Below, in pieces: positions 27,136 to 36,680 of a DNA stretch of 63,259 nt. The DNA is taken from assembly GCA_002401855.1 (NCBI GenBank), contig NVUH01000018.1, forward strand, positions 2,995 through 66,253. Direction: 5' to 3'. The position numbers were made by a program, and so were the translations under genes. The notes under the pieces were generated by a model. It saw only the letters and a program-made list of their open reading frames with translations. It searched no databases and was not told the DNA's origin. The stretch's first letter is position 1; each line of letters begins with the position of its first letter. This stretch comes from Hyphomicrobiales bacterium. GTDB taxonomy: Bacteria; Pseudomonadota; Alphaproteobacteria; Rhizobiales; OSC116.

Positions 27136-27597
27136 ATGTCAGATTCAAACAATAAAGAAAAATTCACCAAATATAAAGGCCAAAGCAATTGGACATTCCC
27201 CAACATTGCTTTCATGGTCGGCGGTTTCGTCATCGCTGCACCTGTTGGCATTGCCACGGCAGCTTGGCTCGCGTTAGGCAAAGATGTAAACATTGGCCGC
27301 ACAATAAAAAACACTTATGACGAATATTCACCCATCGCCAAAGAGAAATTTGATGATTTCAAAGGCAGTTGGGGTCACAAAGGCAACAACCCAGACAATG
27401 CGGCATATCAAGCCTATAAAGCCGAAAAACAAGCCGAATATACCGAAGAAACCAAACAGCGCGAACAGGCAGTAAAAACTGAAGAACAACAGTTTAACGA
27501 TTATATGGCATGGCAAAAACAATCCAAAGACGAAGCTAGCTTTGCCAATTTCCAAGCTCATAAAAAGAAACTAGATGAAAAATCAGATAACGAATAG
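27136..27597 (+). CDS. DUF2852 membrane protein, second of a tandem pair
   Basis: This paralogue of the preceding gene repeats the core NWTFPNIAFMVGGFVIAAPV and WLALGKDVNIG and has a longer coiled-coil tail (QAEYTEETKQREQAVKTEEQ, then QFNDYMAWQKQSKDEASF). Both copies keep FND near the tail and end in an acidic stretch. CAAAGGAAACAATC precedes the ATG. Function is unknown; membrane stress or envelope structure is a guess only. Confidence 0.85.
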   Translation: MSDSNNKEKFTKYKGQSNWTFPNIAFMVGGFVIAAPVGIATAAWLALGKDVNIGRTIKNTYDEYSPIAKEKFDDFKGSWGHKGNNPDNAAYQAYKAEKQAEYTEETKQREQAVKTEEQQFNDYMAWQKQSKDEASFANFQAHKKKLDEKSDNE

Positions 27598-27626
27598 TCT
27601 CCCTCTACTCACTATTCAATATCCCA

Positions 27627-27658
27627 AAACCCCGTTCACATTATCTGTGGCGGGGTTT
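27627..27658 (+). terminator. intrinsic terminator after the second DUF2852 gene
   Basis: AAACCCCG (27627-27634) pairs with CGGGGTTT (27651-27658), with further pairing of CACA and TGTG inside. It also faces the convergent SDR gene ending at 27674. Confidence 0.8.
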
Positions 27659-27673
27659 ATTGGTTTAAAAGTA

Positions 27674-28438
27674 TTATTTTCTAAGTTCAGGCAACCCAAT
27701 GCCGGTCGACTCAAAACCCCCATCCACCGCTATAATTTGCCCCGTCATATAACTGGCTTTATCACTGCATAAAAACAGCACCATATTGGCAATTTCATCT
27801 TCAGTGCCATAACGATTTAGCGGTATCGCATCATGATAAGCTGCGCGTATTTCGGCCGAATGCACCTTTTGCGCCATAGCCGTATTCACTGGCCCCGGCG
27901 CCACCGCATTCACCCGAATGCCAAGCTCACCAAGTTCAGCAGCTTGTTGTTTAGTCAGCTGCGCCAAACCCGCCTTACTCACCCCATAAGCCACCCGCAA
28001 AGTGCTGGCTCGAAAACCCGAAATAGACGTAATATTCACCACCGCTCCGCCATTCTTTGCCAAATGTGGTGTGGCGGCCTGCACCGTTAAAAATGGCCTC
28101 GATAAATTAACCCCCAACATATAAGACCAGTCCTCAAAACTAATTTCACGAATAGGCTTAAAATTCGCAGTCCCCGCATTATTGACCAAAGCAGTTAATC
28201 CACCAAACTTAGCCACGCAATCAGCAATGGCTTTCTCAACCTGTTCAGGATTAGATACATCACATAACAACGGCAATACATCATCAGGCCGCGCAAGCTC
28301 TGTAACCGCATTGCCAAGCTCATCTTCACACACATCCAACAATGCCACTTTATAACCTTCGGCCAAAAATTGTTTAGCAATCGCCAAACCAATGCCACGC
28401 GCAGCCCCTGTTACCAAAGCCACTTTATCAAGAGTCAT
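27674..28438 (-). CDS. short-chain dehydrogenase/reductase at the end of the ast operon
   Basis: A classical SDR of 254 residues: cofactor motif TGAARGIG, NNAG at about 88, catalytic Ser in NITSISG and Tyr-x-x-x-Lys in YGVSK, C-terminal MTGQIIAVDGGF. It starts nine bases after astB ends and so belongs to the ast operon, which is unusual; the substrate is not evident. It may act on a succinylated arginine intermediate or on an unrelated hydroxy compound. Confidence 0.85.
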   Translation of the reverse strand: MTLDKVALVTGAARGIGLAIAKQFLAEGYKVALLDVCEDELGNAVTELARPDDVLPLLCDVSNPEQVEKAIADCVAKFGGLTALVNNAGTANFKPIREISFEDWSYMLGVNLSRPFLTVQAATPHLAKNGGAVVNITSISGFRASTLRVAYGVSKAGLAQLTKQQAAELGELGIRVNAVAPGPVNTAMAQKVHSAEIRAAYHDAIPLNRYGTEDEIANMVLFLCSDKASYMTGQIIAVDGGFESTGIGLPELRK

Positions 28439-28447
28439 AAACCACCT

Positions 28448-29794
28448 CTATTTTTGAAAATCATAAACATTGCCAAGTTGCATTATTTTGGTTAATTCAT
28501 CAAGCGCCGAACAGCATTCAGTATAAAATGTCGCACCTGCCATATCAGCCACCACCAAACGATCACGATAATGCCGATTCACCCACGCCACCAAATCAGC
28601 ATAAAGCGCATCGTCCAACATCACCCGCGCCTTTATAGCGCTCACTTGGTCATCATTCATCAACACCCGCAAGCGCAAACAAGCAGGCCCGCCACCATTT
28701 TTCATACTCTGCTTCACATCAAAATAACGCACCACATTTACAGGCCCATTGTCAGCAATAATTCGATCAATAACAGCTTTCACCCGCGCATTTTTTGCAC
28801 TCTCTTCAGGCGCAATAATCGTCATGCCATCTTTGGCATTGCCAATAATTTGAGAGTTAAACAAATAAGATGAAACCACATCCTCAATCGGCAGGTCATC
28901 AGCGCTAACCTCATGCACAAACAACTTAGCCCCAAGCGCCGCCTCCAGCTCAGCATAAGTTTGCTGCGGTTGTAAAAACGCCATTTCATGACACATCATA
29001 AAATTCCCATGCCCCACCGCAATCACATCATTATGAAACACCCCCGCGTCAATCGCATCCGGATGCTGCTGCGCAAACACCGTTTTATCAGCAGCCAACC
29101 CATGACTTCGTGCAATAATGCTCGAAGCTTCCAACGTCTGCCGCGCGGGAAAATTAACAGGTTTCACGCCATCGCCCAAAGCCTCCGCCCCATAAACAAA
29201 AAACTCAACCCCTTGCTTGCTAATATCATCATAAAACCGCGTATGATTAGCCGCACCTTCATCGCCATAAAGCATGTTTTGCGGCAATGCTTCATGATGC
29301 GCAAAACACGCCTGATCAGCAAAAATAGCTTTCAACACATTGCCTGTCGTCTCATGCTCAATCGACCGATGATACATAGCCACCAAATTTGCAGGCGTAA
29401 AATGCAACCGACCATCTTGCGCATCAAGCGACGGCGAAACCGTCGCCGCATTGGCCGTCCACATACTCGCAGCACTGCAACATTTGGCAAATATTTGCGG
29501 GTGATGTTTGGCCGATTGCGCGATAATCTCCGCATCACTGCCCACAAATCCCAACCCCCGCAAAGCTGGCAAGAACGGCCGTTCTTGCGGCGGCAATATA
29601 CCCTGCCCCCATAACCCGTTCTCACGCCCCGCATCAGCCAGTGCTTTGGCCTTAGCCAAGCCTTGTAACGCCGCCTCCCTGGGGTTAGACACCGCAGCCG
29701 AGTTAGAGCTAGACGCCACATTGCCAAAACTATGCCCGCCATAATGGTGAGACAGCCCAACCAAGCCATCAAAATTATATTCTTTAAATGTCAT
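28448..29794 (-). CDS. astB: N-succinylarginine dihydrolase
   Basis: AstB hydrolyses N2-succinylarginine to succinylornithine, ammonia and carbon dioxide, the second step of the AST route. The sequence begins MTFKEYNFDGLVGLSHHYGG and carries VSPSLDAQDGRLHFTPANLV, RQTLEASSIIARSHGL, HNDVIAVGHGNF and GGGPACLRLRV, the last with the region of the catalytic Cys. ATG at 29794 is chosen over an upstream GTG; the start is one base past the astD stop, so translation is coupled. Confidence 0.95.
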   Translation of the reverse strand: MTFKEYNFDGLVGLSHHYGGHSFGNVASSSNSAAVSNPREAALQGLAKAKALADAGRENGLWGQGILPPQERPFLPALRGLGFVGSDAEIIAQSAKHHPQIFAKCCSAASMWTANAATVSPSLDAQDGRLHFTPANLVAMYHRSIEHETTGNVLKAIFADQACFAHHEALPQNMLYGDEGAANHTRFYDDISKQGVEFFVYGAEALGDGVKPVNFPARQTLEASSIIARSHGLAADKTVFAQQHPDAIDAGVFHNDVIAVGHGNFMMCHEMAFLQPQQTYAELEAALGAKLFVHEVSADDLPIEDVVSSYLFNSQIIGNAKDGMTIIAPEESAKNARVKAVIDRIIADNGPVNVVRYFDVKQSMKNGGGPACLRLRVLMNDDQVSAIKARVMLDDALYADLVAWVNRHYRDRLVVADMAGATFYTECCSALDELTKIMQLGNVYDFQK

Positions 29795-29795
29795 A

Positions 29796-31259
29796 TTAAG
29801 CCCCAAAACCAATCGGCAACTGCTTGGGCATCACCACCTCATCAGCCTCAACCGAGGCAATCGGATAAGCACAATAATCTGCCGCATAAAACGCACTCGG
29901 CCTGTGGTTGCCACTGCACCCTATCCCACCAAACGGCGCTGCACCCGATGCCCCTGTGGTTTGGCGGTTAAAATTAATAATCCCCGCATGTGAGCGGCTC
30001 AAATAAGCCTCATATAAATCACGATTGTCCGAGATAACCCCCGCCGACAGGCCATATTTGGTGTCATTAGCCACCGCAATCGCCGCCTCAAAATCTGCCA
30101 CCCGATAAACCTGCAACAAAGGCGCAAAAATCTCTTCATCTTCTATATCTTCAACCCCCGACACGTCAACAATGCCAGGTGATACCAAGGCTTCAATATC
30201 ACGCAATTTCTTCGGGTCAAGCAAGGCTTTGCCACCCCGCATCACCAAATTAGCATAGGTCAGCATGTAATCATTCGCCACTTTGCCATTAACCAACGGC
30301 CCCATATACGGCTCATTTTCATCATTCCACAAACCAACCCGCAACGCCTTAGTCATTTCCACCAATTTCACTAAAATCTCATCAGCTTCACTGTCCAACA
30401 AAATCAACCTGCGCGCGCAAGTGCATCTTTGACCAGATGTGATAAATGCCGATTGAATGATGTGGTAACAAGCCGCCTCAACATCACTCACCTGCGCCAC
30501 AATCAACGGGTTATTGCCGCCCATTTCCAGTGCCAACATCACCTCTGGCCGCCCCGCAAAATGTTTGTGCAAATATTTGCCCGTAGCTGATGACCCCGTA
30601 AAAAACAGACCATTAATATCAGCTTTAGACAGCGCAATGCCGATATTCTTCTCGCCTTGCAACAAGCTCATCACCCCTTTGGGCAAACCCGCCAAATCCC
30701 ACAAATGCATCATAAATGCCCCCGTTTGGGGCGTAATCTCACTTGGCTTAAACAACACACAATTGCCCGCCAATAATGCCGGCACAATATGCCCATTCGG
30801 CAGATGACAGGGGAAATTATACGGCCCAAACACCGCCACCACACCATGCGCTTTATGCCGCAATACGCTGTTAAAACCAGCTTGCTCAGTCACGTTCTCG
30901 CCAGTGCGTTTGGCATAAGCGCTCTCGCTTAAAGCAATTTTGCCGATCATCGCCGCCACTTCGCCCACAGCGTCCCACAATGCCTTGCCCATCTCGCAGC
31001 TAATCATTTCGGTAAGCTCTGCTTTATGCGCCTCAACCAATTCTCGATATTTACGTATAATCAACGCGCGACCTTCAAAGCCAATAGCCAACCATTCGCC
31101 TTGCGCTCCAAGCGCCGCTTCGCAAGCCAAATTCACCTGCGCTGCACTCGCCGCATGGCCACACCACACCACATCACCATTGGCAGGGTTGTATGAACTA
31201 AATTCAACGCCCGCACCTTGCACCCAAACGCCATCAATATAACAATTTTTAGTATACAT
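29796..31259 (-). CDS. astD: succinylglutamate-semialdehyde dehydrogenase
   Basis: This NAD-dependent aldehyde dehydrogenase, fourth step of the AST pathway, oxidises N-succinylglutamate semialdehyde to N-succinylglutamate. It shows GPYNFPCHLPNGHI, FTGSSATGKYLH (cofactor), catalytic Glu in LALEMGGNNP and catalytic Cys in TSGQRCTCARR. ATG 31259 has AGAGGTGA upstream; the earlier GTG at 31265 would overlap it. It sits between astA and astB. Confidence 0.95.
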   Translation of the reverse strand: MYTKNCYIDGVWVQGAGVEFSSYNPANGDVVWCGHAASAAQVNLACEAALGAQGEWLAIGFEGRALIIRKYRELVEAHKAELTEMISCEMGKALWDAVGEVAAMIGKIALSESAYAKRTGENVTEQAGFNSVLRHKAHGVVAVFGPYNFPCHLPNGHIVPALLAGNCVLFKPSEITPQTGAFMMHLWDLAGLPKGVMSLLQGEKNIGIALSKADINGLFFTGSSATGKYLHKHFAGRPEVMLALEMGGNNPLIVAQVSDVEAACYHIIQSAFITSGQRCTCARRLILLDSEADEILVKLVEMTKALRVGLWNDENEPYMGPLVNGKVANDYMLTYANLVMRGGKALLDPKKLRDIEALVSPGIVDVSGVEDIEDEEIFAPLLQVYRVADFEAAIAVANDTKYGLSAGVISDNRDLYEAYLSRSHAGIINFNRQTTGASGAAPFGGIGCSGNHRPSAFYAADYCAYPIASVEADEVVMPKQLPIGFGA

Positions 31260-31268
31260 ATTCACCTC

Positions 31269-32330
31269 TTAAAATGCTTTTGTAGATGTGGTAAACCGCC
31301 CATTATCAACCACCCGCCCCGGTGCAACCTTTAATTCATCGCCAATTTTTACATTTAAAATATCAGCCAATGTGGGGCTAATTTGTACTTCATTGCCTTC
31401 AATATGCACATCCGCCAAACAACATTTAAACCGCCGCAAATAACCTGTCGAAATCAACATTTTATTCTTAGTCTCAGGCAATTCCACAAAACCCGATACC
31501 CGCAATGTCCGTGTTTGTTGAATGGTATGAATATCAGCCGTATAAACTTCAACCGTCGGCCCGCCATCAAAAATATCAACATAATTGGTATACCGAAAAC
31601 CCTCTTTTTGCAGCATTTTCAAGGCTGGCAAACTCGCAGGAAATGGCACCCCAATCGCCTCTTGCGCCACTTTCGGCAACAAGTCGATATAAATAGGATA
31701 TTTCGGCATCAGGTCAGAAATAAACCTCTTATCACTAACCCCCGACATAATATCCGCATCATCAAACGCAATGCCAAAAAATTTAATGCCCAAATGCTCC
31801 CACACAGGCGATTTATCATCTTCATCTCTAAAGCCGCGCATTTCAGCAATGGTTTTTTCACCAAACCGCTCAGGCCGATTGCCCATCAACATATAGCGCG
31901 CGCGTGAGAGCAATGCCCCATTGCCCCCAAACCTAAATTCTGGCAGCAGGAATAAGGACCCAATTTCAGTAGATCCCGTAAAATCATTGGTCAAAGTCAA
32001 TAATTGAGTTTCTTGAATATGGTCAAGCTCGGGGCATCTTTGCATCACCCGCAGCACTTTATAGGTATAAAATGGCAGGTCTAAACCCACATTGGTATAT
32101 ATCGCCGTGGTGCCAACCAAATCGCCCGTAGCCGTATCTTCGAGCACCATAAAATAAGTCGCGCCGTCATCGCCTGTCAGCTCAGTCTCACAAGCCGTCA
32201 CACTGTCAGCAATGCGCTTAGCAAGCAGGTCATAATCGGCAGGCATGCTGGTCATGCCACCACCAGTTTTTTTGGCCAGCTGCATCAAAGCTTCTAGATC
32301 ATCAGTCTGTACAGGTCTCACAATTTGCAT
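31269..32330 (-). CDS. astA: arginine N-succinyltransferase
   Basis: AstA transfers succinyl from succinyl-CoA to arginine, the entry step of the AST pathway. The opening MQIVRPVQTDDLEALMQLAK, the GTTAIYTNVGLDLPFYTYKV region, the long LFLLPEFRFGGNGALLSRAR region and length (354 residues) all fit the family. GAGAGGTGAAAA precedes the ATG. It starts four bases after the M20 gene ends. Confidence 0.96.
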   Translation of the reverse strand: MQIVRPVQTDDLEALMQLAKKTGGGMTSMPADYDLLAKRIADSVTACETELTGDDGATYFMVLEDTATGDLVGTTAIYTNVGLDLPFYTYKVLRVMQRCPELDHIQETQLLTLTNDFTGSTEIGSLFLLPEFRFGGNGALLSRARYMLMGNRPERFGEKTIAEMRGFRDEDDKSPVWEHLGIKFFGIAFDDADIMSGVSDKRFISDLMPKYPIYIDLLPKVAQEAIGVPFPASLPALKMLQKEGFRYTNYVDIFDGGPTVEVYTADIHTIQQTRTLRVSGFVELPETKNKMLISTGYLRRFKCCLADVHIEGNEVQISPTLADILNVKIGDELKVAPGRVVDNGRFTTSTKAF

Positions 32331-32333
32331 TTT

Positions 32334-33566
32334 TCACCTCTCCTTGGGCACATCCCGTTTAAAGTCATACTCACCGTTCGCCATCCGCATCAATATCAAT
32401 GCCACAAATTGCGCCCGCTCGGTCAGGCTTTCAACGGTCATATATTCATCAGGGCTATGAATGTTAGCCCCGCGCACCCCCAAAGTATCGATATTCGGCA
32501 AACCCGATTGCATCAGATTATTGCCATCACATACCCCACCCGTATGTTTAAACGATACCTCGATATTAAGCATTGCCCCGGTTTTGGCAACAAATTCTTG
32601 CAAGTTCAAATTAGCGGGCGTTGCGGGCTTGGGGTTACGAGTGATGCCGCCAAATTTTTCAACCTCATACCCTTCTATTTTATTATATTTCGCCACCAAT
32701 TCATCCAGCTTACTTTCCAGCCAAACAGCATCCTCAACACTATTCAGGCGGCAATTAAACCGCCCGACCGCCATATCAGGCACCATATTCAGCGCCCCAC
32801 CGCCATTAATATGTGCAACATTCACGCTCAATTCATCACGTGCACCGTGCAAAGTTTCCACCTCCGTCAAAATTTTCATCAGCAGCACCAACGCGTTACG
32901 CCCCGCTTCAATTTCACGCCCCGCATGAGCAGCTTTGCCCTTCACGCGCACAGTAAAATTGCCCGAGCCCTTACGCGCACCCACCAATGTGCCATCAGCC
33001 AAAGCTGGTTCAAATATCAACCCAACATCATGATATTTCGCCCGTTCAACCAAATAAGCACCAGATGCAGGTGAGCCAATCTCTTCATCAGGGTTGAGCA
33101 AAATCTCAATACCAACCTCACTCATCAAGCCAGATTTTTCCAGCGCTTGTAAGGCATATAACATCACCACCATACCGCCTTTAAGGTCGGCCACACCGGG
33201 GCCCCGCAGTTTATCACCATCCATTATACAAGTCTGAAATTCATGATCACGCGCATAGACAGTGTCATAATGCGCCACCAACAATATCGATGGTTTACCC
33301 GCGCATGGCTTGTGCAATCGCAACAAAGGCGCAGACGGGTAAGCAACTTCATTCCCCGCATCATCCACCACCAAGCGGTCAGCCAAATCAATCAATTCAA
33401 CATCGCCCAAACAGGCAAATTCACCCTGCAATTTAGCGGCAAAGGCCAACAAGCCATCATAATTTGCACTGCCCGTATTCACATTGCACCAATCAATGGT
33501 TTTGGCCAACATATCAGCCTGCTGCGCGGCAATCCAACCCATAACAGGCTGCTGTTTTTTTATCAT
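32334..33566 (-). CDS. M20-family zinc peptidase (carboxypeptidase G2-like), first gene of the ast operon
   Basis: A 410-residue di-zinc amidohydrolase with metal and catalytic motifs AHYDTVY (His and Asp), GVADLKGG (Asp), NPDEEIGSPAS (Glu-Glu) and a late HTGGVCDGNN His. The closest type is CPG2-like glutamate carboxypeptidase. With no astE in the window, desuccinylation of N-succinylglutamate is a reasonable inferred role. ATG 33566 has GAGGG four bases before it; the frame stays open to 33644 but lacks a site there. Confidence 0.85.
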   Translation of the reverse strand: MIKKQQPVMGWIAAQQADMLAKTIDWCNVNTGSANYDGLLAFAAKLQGEFACLGDVELIDLADRLVVDDAGNEVAYPSAPLLRLHKPCAGKPSILLVAHYDTVYARDHEFQTCIMDGDKLRGPGVADLKGGMVVMLYALQALEKSGLMSEVGIEILLNPDEEIGSPASGAYLVERAKYHDVGLIFEPALADGTLVGARKGSGNFTVRVKGKAAHAGREIEAGRNALVLLMKILTEVETLHGARDELSVNVAHINGGGALNMVPDMAVGRFNCRLNSVEDAVWLESKLDELVAKYNKIEGYEVEKFGGITRNPKPATPANLNLQEFVAKTGAMLNIEVSFKHTGGVCDGNNLMQSGLPNIDTLGVRGANIHSPDEYMTVESLTERAQFVALILMRMANGEYDFKRDVPKER

Positions 33567-33721
33567 ATATCCCTCTTCAGTTAGAATCAGCATATCCGAT
33601 AGCAACAGTAGATTCTTCTGTTGTTTCTCAAAAATTAACTTCAAATTGTTGAATTAGAACTAAAATTCAAAAACAAAACACCATAAACCGTGCCATACTG
33701 TGCTTAATTGGGAGACACATC
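33567..33721. promoter_or_regulatory. divergent promoter region of the ast operon and the transaminase operon
   Basis: About 155 AT-rich bases between the M20 start (minus) and the transaminase start (plus) must hold both promoters. I see TTCAAATTGTTGAA-like inverted bases around 33640-33655 but no regulator gene of the ArgR or AstR type in the window, so the control is unknown. Confidence 0.4.
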
Positions 33722-35104
33722 ATGTCAGCAGAAAATTTTGCAAAATTAGTCGAAATCAACAAAAATACTATATTACACCCCGCATCATCTATTTCAGATG
33801 TGCTAGAAAATGGCACCACCATCTTTACAGGTGGCCACGGCGCACACATCACAAGCCACAATGATGGTGAGCTATTGGATGGCATGGCAGGCCTCTGGTG
33901 CGTTAACATCGGCTATGGCCGCAAAGAATTGGGCGAGGCTATGCTAGATGCCGCCAGCAATTTAGGCTATTCACAAACTTTCGCAGCAGCCTCCAACCAA
34001 CCACAAATAGAGCTATCCGAAAAACTACTTTCCCTCACCAAAGGCGTATTCTCACGTGTTCATTATGGCACGTCAGGTTCAGATTGTAACGACACCGCAT
34101 TCAAACTCATCCGCTATTATAACAATATGCGTGGCAAGCCGAATAAAAAGCAAATCATCGCCCGCGTTAACGCCTATCACGGCACCACAGTTGCCGCCGC
34201 GAGCCTTACAGGCATACCATCTTTTCATTCAGCGTTCGATCTACCAATCGACGGCATATTGCGCGCCCCCAAACCGCATTTTTATAAAGATGGCCTAGAA
34301 GGCGAAACCGAAGCCAATTTCACCATCCGCATGATGCAAGAAATTGAACAAATTATCAAAGACGCGGGCGGTGCAGACTATGTTGCAGCCTTCTTCGCCG
34401 AGCCCATCTATGGCGCAGGCGGCGTCATCACCCCACCCAAAGGTTATTTCCAAGCCTTGCGCAAATTATGCGATAAATACGATATGCTGCTTGTCGCCGA
34501 TGAAGTCATCACAGGCTTTGGCCGCACAGGCGAGTGGTTCGCCCATCAATATTATGATTTTAAACCCGATTTAATGAGCACCGCCAAAGGCATAACCTCT
34601 GGCTATTTCCCACTATCAGCTCTGTTCATCGGCCCCAAAGTTTGGGATGTCTTGGTTGCCGAAGCCGATCAATTAGGCGCCTTCTTCCATGGTTTCACCT
34701 ATGGCGGCCACCCAACAGGCTGTGCCGTGGCGCTTAAAAACCTCGAAATTATGGAGCGCGAAGATTTGGTCAGCCAAGCCAAGCAAAGGGGTGAATATAT
34801 GCACCGCGAGCTTCGCAACCGCCTACAAGGCAGCGAACTAATTGGCGAAATACGCGGCGCAGGCCTGCTAGCTGGCCTACAAATGGTCAAAAGCCAACAG
34901 CCAAAAACCTTCTTCGAAAAATCCGACAAAGCCGCACAAACCCTACAAGCTGCCATTCGCCAGAATAAAGTCTTAGCCCGTGGCCTACCCACTGCAGACA
35001 CCATCGCCTTATGCCCAACGCTTGTCATCACCGAAACCGAAATCGACACACTTGTCACCGCCATTGTCAACGGCGTTGAGCAAGTCGAAAAAACACTTTT
35101 ATAA
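33722..35104 (+). CDS. class III PLP-dependent aminotransferase (omega-amino acid or putrescine:pyruvate type)
   Basis: This 460-residue fold type I enzyme has YGTSGSDCNDTAFKL (PLP phosphate site), AYHGTTVAA, DEVITGFGRTGEW (Asp of PLP) and the Schiff-base Lys in MSTAKGITSGYFPLSA. The sequence resembles pyruvate-dependent omega and polyamine aminotransferases. Divergent from astBDA and followed by alanine dehydrogenase, it may make alanine from pyruvate while removing the amino group of ornithine derivatives or another amine; it is a candidate to replace astC. GGGAG precedes the ATG. Confidence 0.88.
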   Translation: MSAENFAKLVEINKNTILHPASSISDVLENGTTIFTGGHGAHITSHNDGELLDGMAGLWCVNIGYGRKELGEAMLDAASNLGYSQTFAAASNQPQIELSEKLLSLTKGVFSRVHYGTSGSDCNDTAFKLIRYYNNMRGKPNKKQIIARVNAYHGTTVAAASLTGIPSFHSAFDLPIDGILRAPKPHFYKDGLEGETEANFTIRMMQEIEQIIKDAGGADYVAAFFAEPIYGAGGVITPPKGYFQALRKLCDKYDMLLVADEVITGFGRTGEWFAHQYYDFKPDLMSTAKGITSGYFPLSALFIGPKVWDVLVAEADQLGAFFHGFTYGGHPTGCAVALKNLEIMEREDLVSQAKQRGEYMHRELRNRLQGSELIGEIRGAGLLAGLQMVKSQQPKTFFEKSDKAAQTLQAAIRQNKVLARGLPTADTIALCPTLVITETEIDTLVTAIVNGVEQVEKTLL

Positions 35105-35134
35105 ATCAGAACAGAAGAAAAAAAGGAAAACATC

Positions 35135-36259
35135 ATGTTAATTGGCGTCCCTAAAGAAATTAAAAATCACGAATATCGTGTAGGCCTGATACCAGGCAGC
35201 GTGCGTGAGCTAATCAATCATGGTCACCAAGTGATTGTGCAAAAAGATGCTGGCATGGGCATTGGCTTTACCGATCAAGATTACACAAATATTGGCGCCA
35301 AAATCATCGACACCGCCAAAGAAATTTTCGCCACTGCCGAAATGATTGTGAAAGTCAAAGAACCCCAAGCCAACGAATGTAAAATGCTGCGCCCGGGCCA
35401 ATTGCTATACACATATTTACATCTTGCTCCCGATCCAGATCAAACAAAATTATTACTCGAATCTGGCTGCGTGGCTATCGCATACGAAACCGTAACTGCC
35501 GACAATGGCACACTACCTCTACTCGCCCCGATGAGCGAGGTGGCTGGCCGTATGTCCATCCAAGCCGCCGCTCATTGCTTAGAAAAAGCCCAAGCCGGCA
35601 ACGGCCTGTTGCTTGGCGGCGTGCCGGGCGTGGCACCAGCTAACGTCACAGTCATTGGCGGCGGTGTAGTCGGAACTAACGCGGTTAAAATGGCAGTCGG
35701 CATGGGTGCCAACGTCACCGTGTTAGACCGCTCATTAGACCGCTTGCGCGAGCTAGACGACATCTTTCGCGGCACAATCAACTGCATCTATTCAACCCAC
35801 GACAATCTCGAACAATATGTTTTAGATGCCGATGTGGTCATCGGTGCCGTGCTCATCCCAGGTGCAGCAGCACCTAAATTGGTTACCAGAGATATGATCA
35901 GCCGCATGCGCCCAGGCAGTGTGCTTGTTGATGTCGCCATCGATCAAGGCGGCTGCTTCGAAACCTCAAAAGCCACAACCCATGCCGATCCCACATATAT
36001 TGTCGACGAAATTGTGCATTATTGCGTGGCCAACATGCCAGGCGGCGTGGCACGCACATCCACTTTCGCCCTCAACAACGCCACATTAGGCTTCGCCCTC
36101 ACCTTGGCCGATAAAGGCTATAAACAAGCATTATTAGATGACAAACATCTACGTGCAGGCCTTAACGTCTATAAAGGCAAAATCACCTATAAAGCGGTTG
36201 CCGATGATCTGGGCTATGATTATCACACCCCAACCGAGCTGCTAAAAGCTGACGCTTAA
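35135..36259 (+). CDS. ald: alanine dehydrogenase
   Basis: Ald reversibly deaminates L-alanine to pyruvate and ammonia with NAD. Visible features are the opening [18 protein letters not shown] (with catalytic Lys/His region), [26 protein letters not shown] (NAD site), [12 protein letters not shown] and [16 protein letters not shown]. It lies 30 bases after the aminotransferase, so the pair can recycle alanine to pyruvate and free ammonium. Confidence 0.96.
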   Translation: MLIGVPKEIKNHEYRVGLIPGSVRELINHGHQVIVQKDAGMGIGFTDQDYTNIGAKIIDTAKEIFATAEMIVKVKEPQANECKMLRPGQLLYTYLHLAPDPDQTKLLLESGCVAIAYETVTADNGTLPLLAPMSEVAGRMSIQAAAHCLEKAQAGNGLLLGGVPGVAPANVTVIGGGVVGTNAVKMAVGMGANVTVLDRSLDRLRELDDIFRGTINCIYSTHDNLEQYVLDADVVIGAVLIPGAAAPKLVTRDMISRMRPGSVLVDVAIDQGGCFETSKATTHADPTYIVDEIVHYCVANMPGGVARTSTFALNNATLGFALTLADKGYKQALLDDKHLRAGLNVYKGKITYKAVADDLGYDYHTPTELLKADA

Positions 36260-36267
36260 CATAACAC

Positions 36268-36299
36268 AAAACCCCATTCCCATCGAGTGGGGTTTTTTT
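36268..36299 (+). terminator. intrinsic terminator after ald
   Basis: AAAACCCCA (36268-36276) pairs with TGGGGTTTT (36288-36296), followed by TTT. It overlaps by two bases the end of the convergent VOC gene. Confidence 0.85.
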
Positions 36300-36678
36300 A
36301 ATTAAAATACGGGTCAGCCGCGTCTTTTAACTCACATTTATTGCCATCAGGGTCGCAAAATGTACCCACTTCACCCCAGTCGAATTTCTTATATTCAACA
36401 TTCACCCCGCGCACGATCAATTCATCAGATGCAGCTTTTACATCCACAACATTAAACCGCAACATAGTTGGGTTGTCACTGTTAGGCTTCACCCCATCAT
36501 GAGCAAAACCACCAGTTTCGATCATCAGATAACCATCACCAAACCGCAAACATAGCAAATGCCCCTTGTCATACCAAACCGGCAGGCCAATAACATCGCG
36601 GTAAAATTCCACACATTCGTCATATTTCTCCGTACCCAGAACAATACCATGGGTTTTAATTTTAAACGCTGTTTTCAT
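36298..36678 (-). CDS. small VOC (glyoxalase/bleomycin-resistance fold) protein
   Basis: A single VOC domain of 126 residues: GIVLGTEKYDECVEFYRDVI, GDGYLMIETGG, and TFCDPDGNKCELKD near the C-terminus. Possible metal ligands are His11 and a late Glu, but a defined pattern is not obvious. Substrate unknown. AGGAGG lies five bases before ATG 36678, and these bases are the end of a degraded swivel-domain frame upstream. Confidence 0.8.
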   Translation of the reverse strand: MKTAFKIKTHGIVLGTEKYDECVEFYRDVIGLPVWYDKGHLLCLRFGDGYLMIETGGFAHDGVKPNSDNPTMLRFNVVDVKAASDELIVRGVNVEYKKFDWGEVGTFCDPDGNKCELKDAADPYFN

Positions 36679-36680
36679 AG

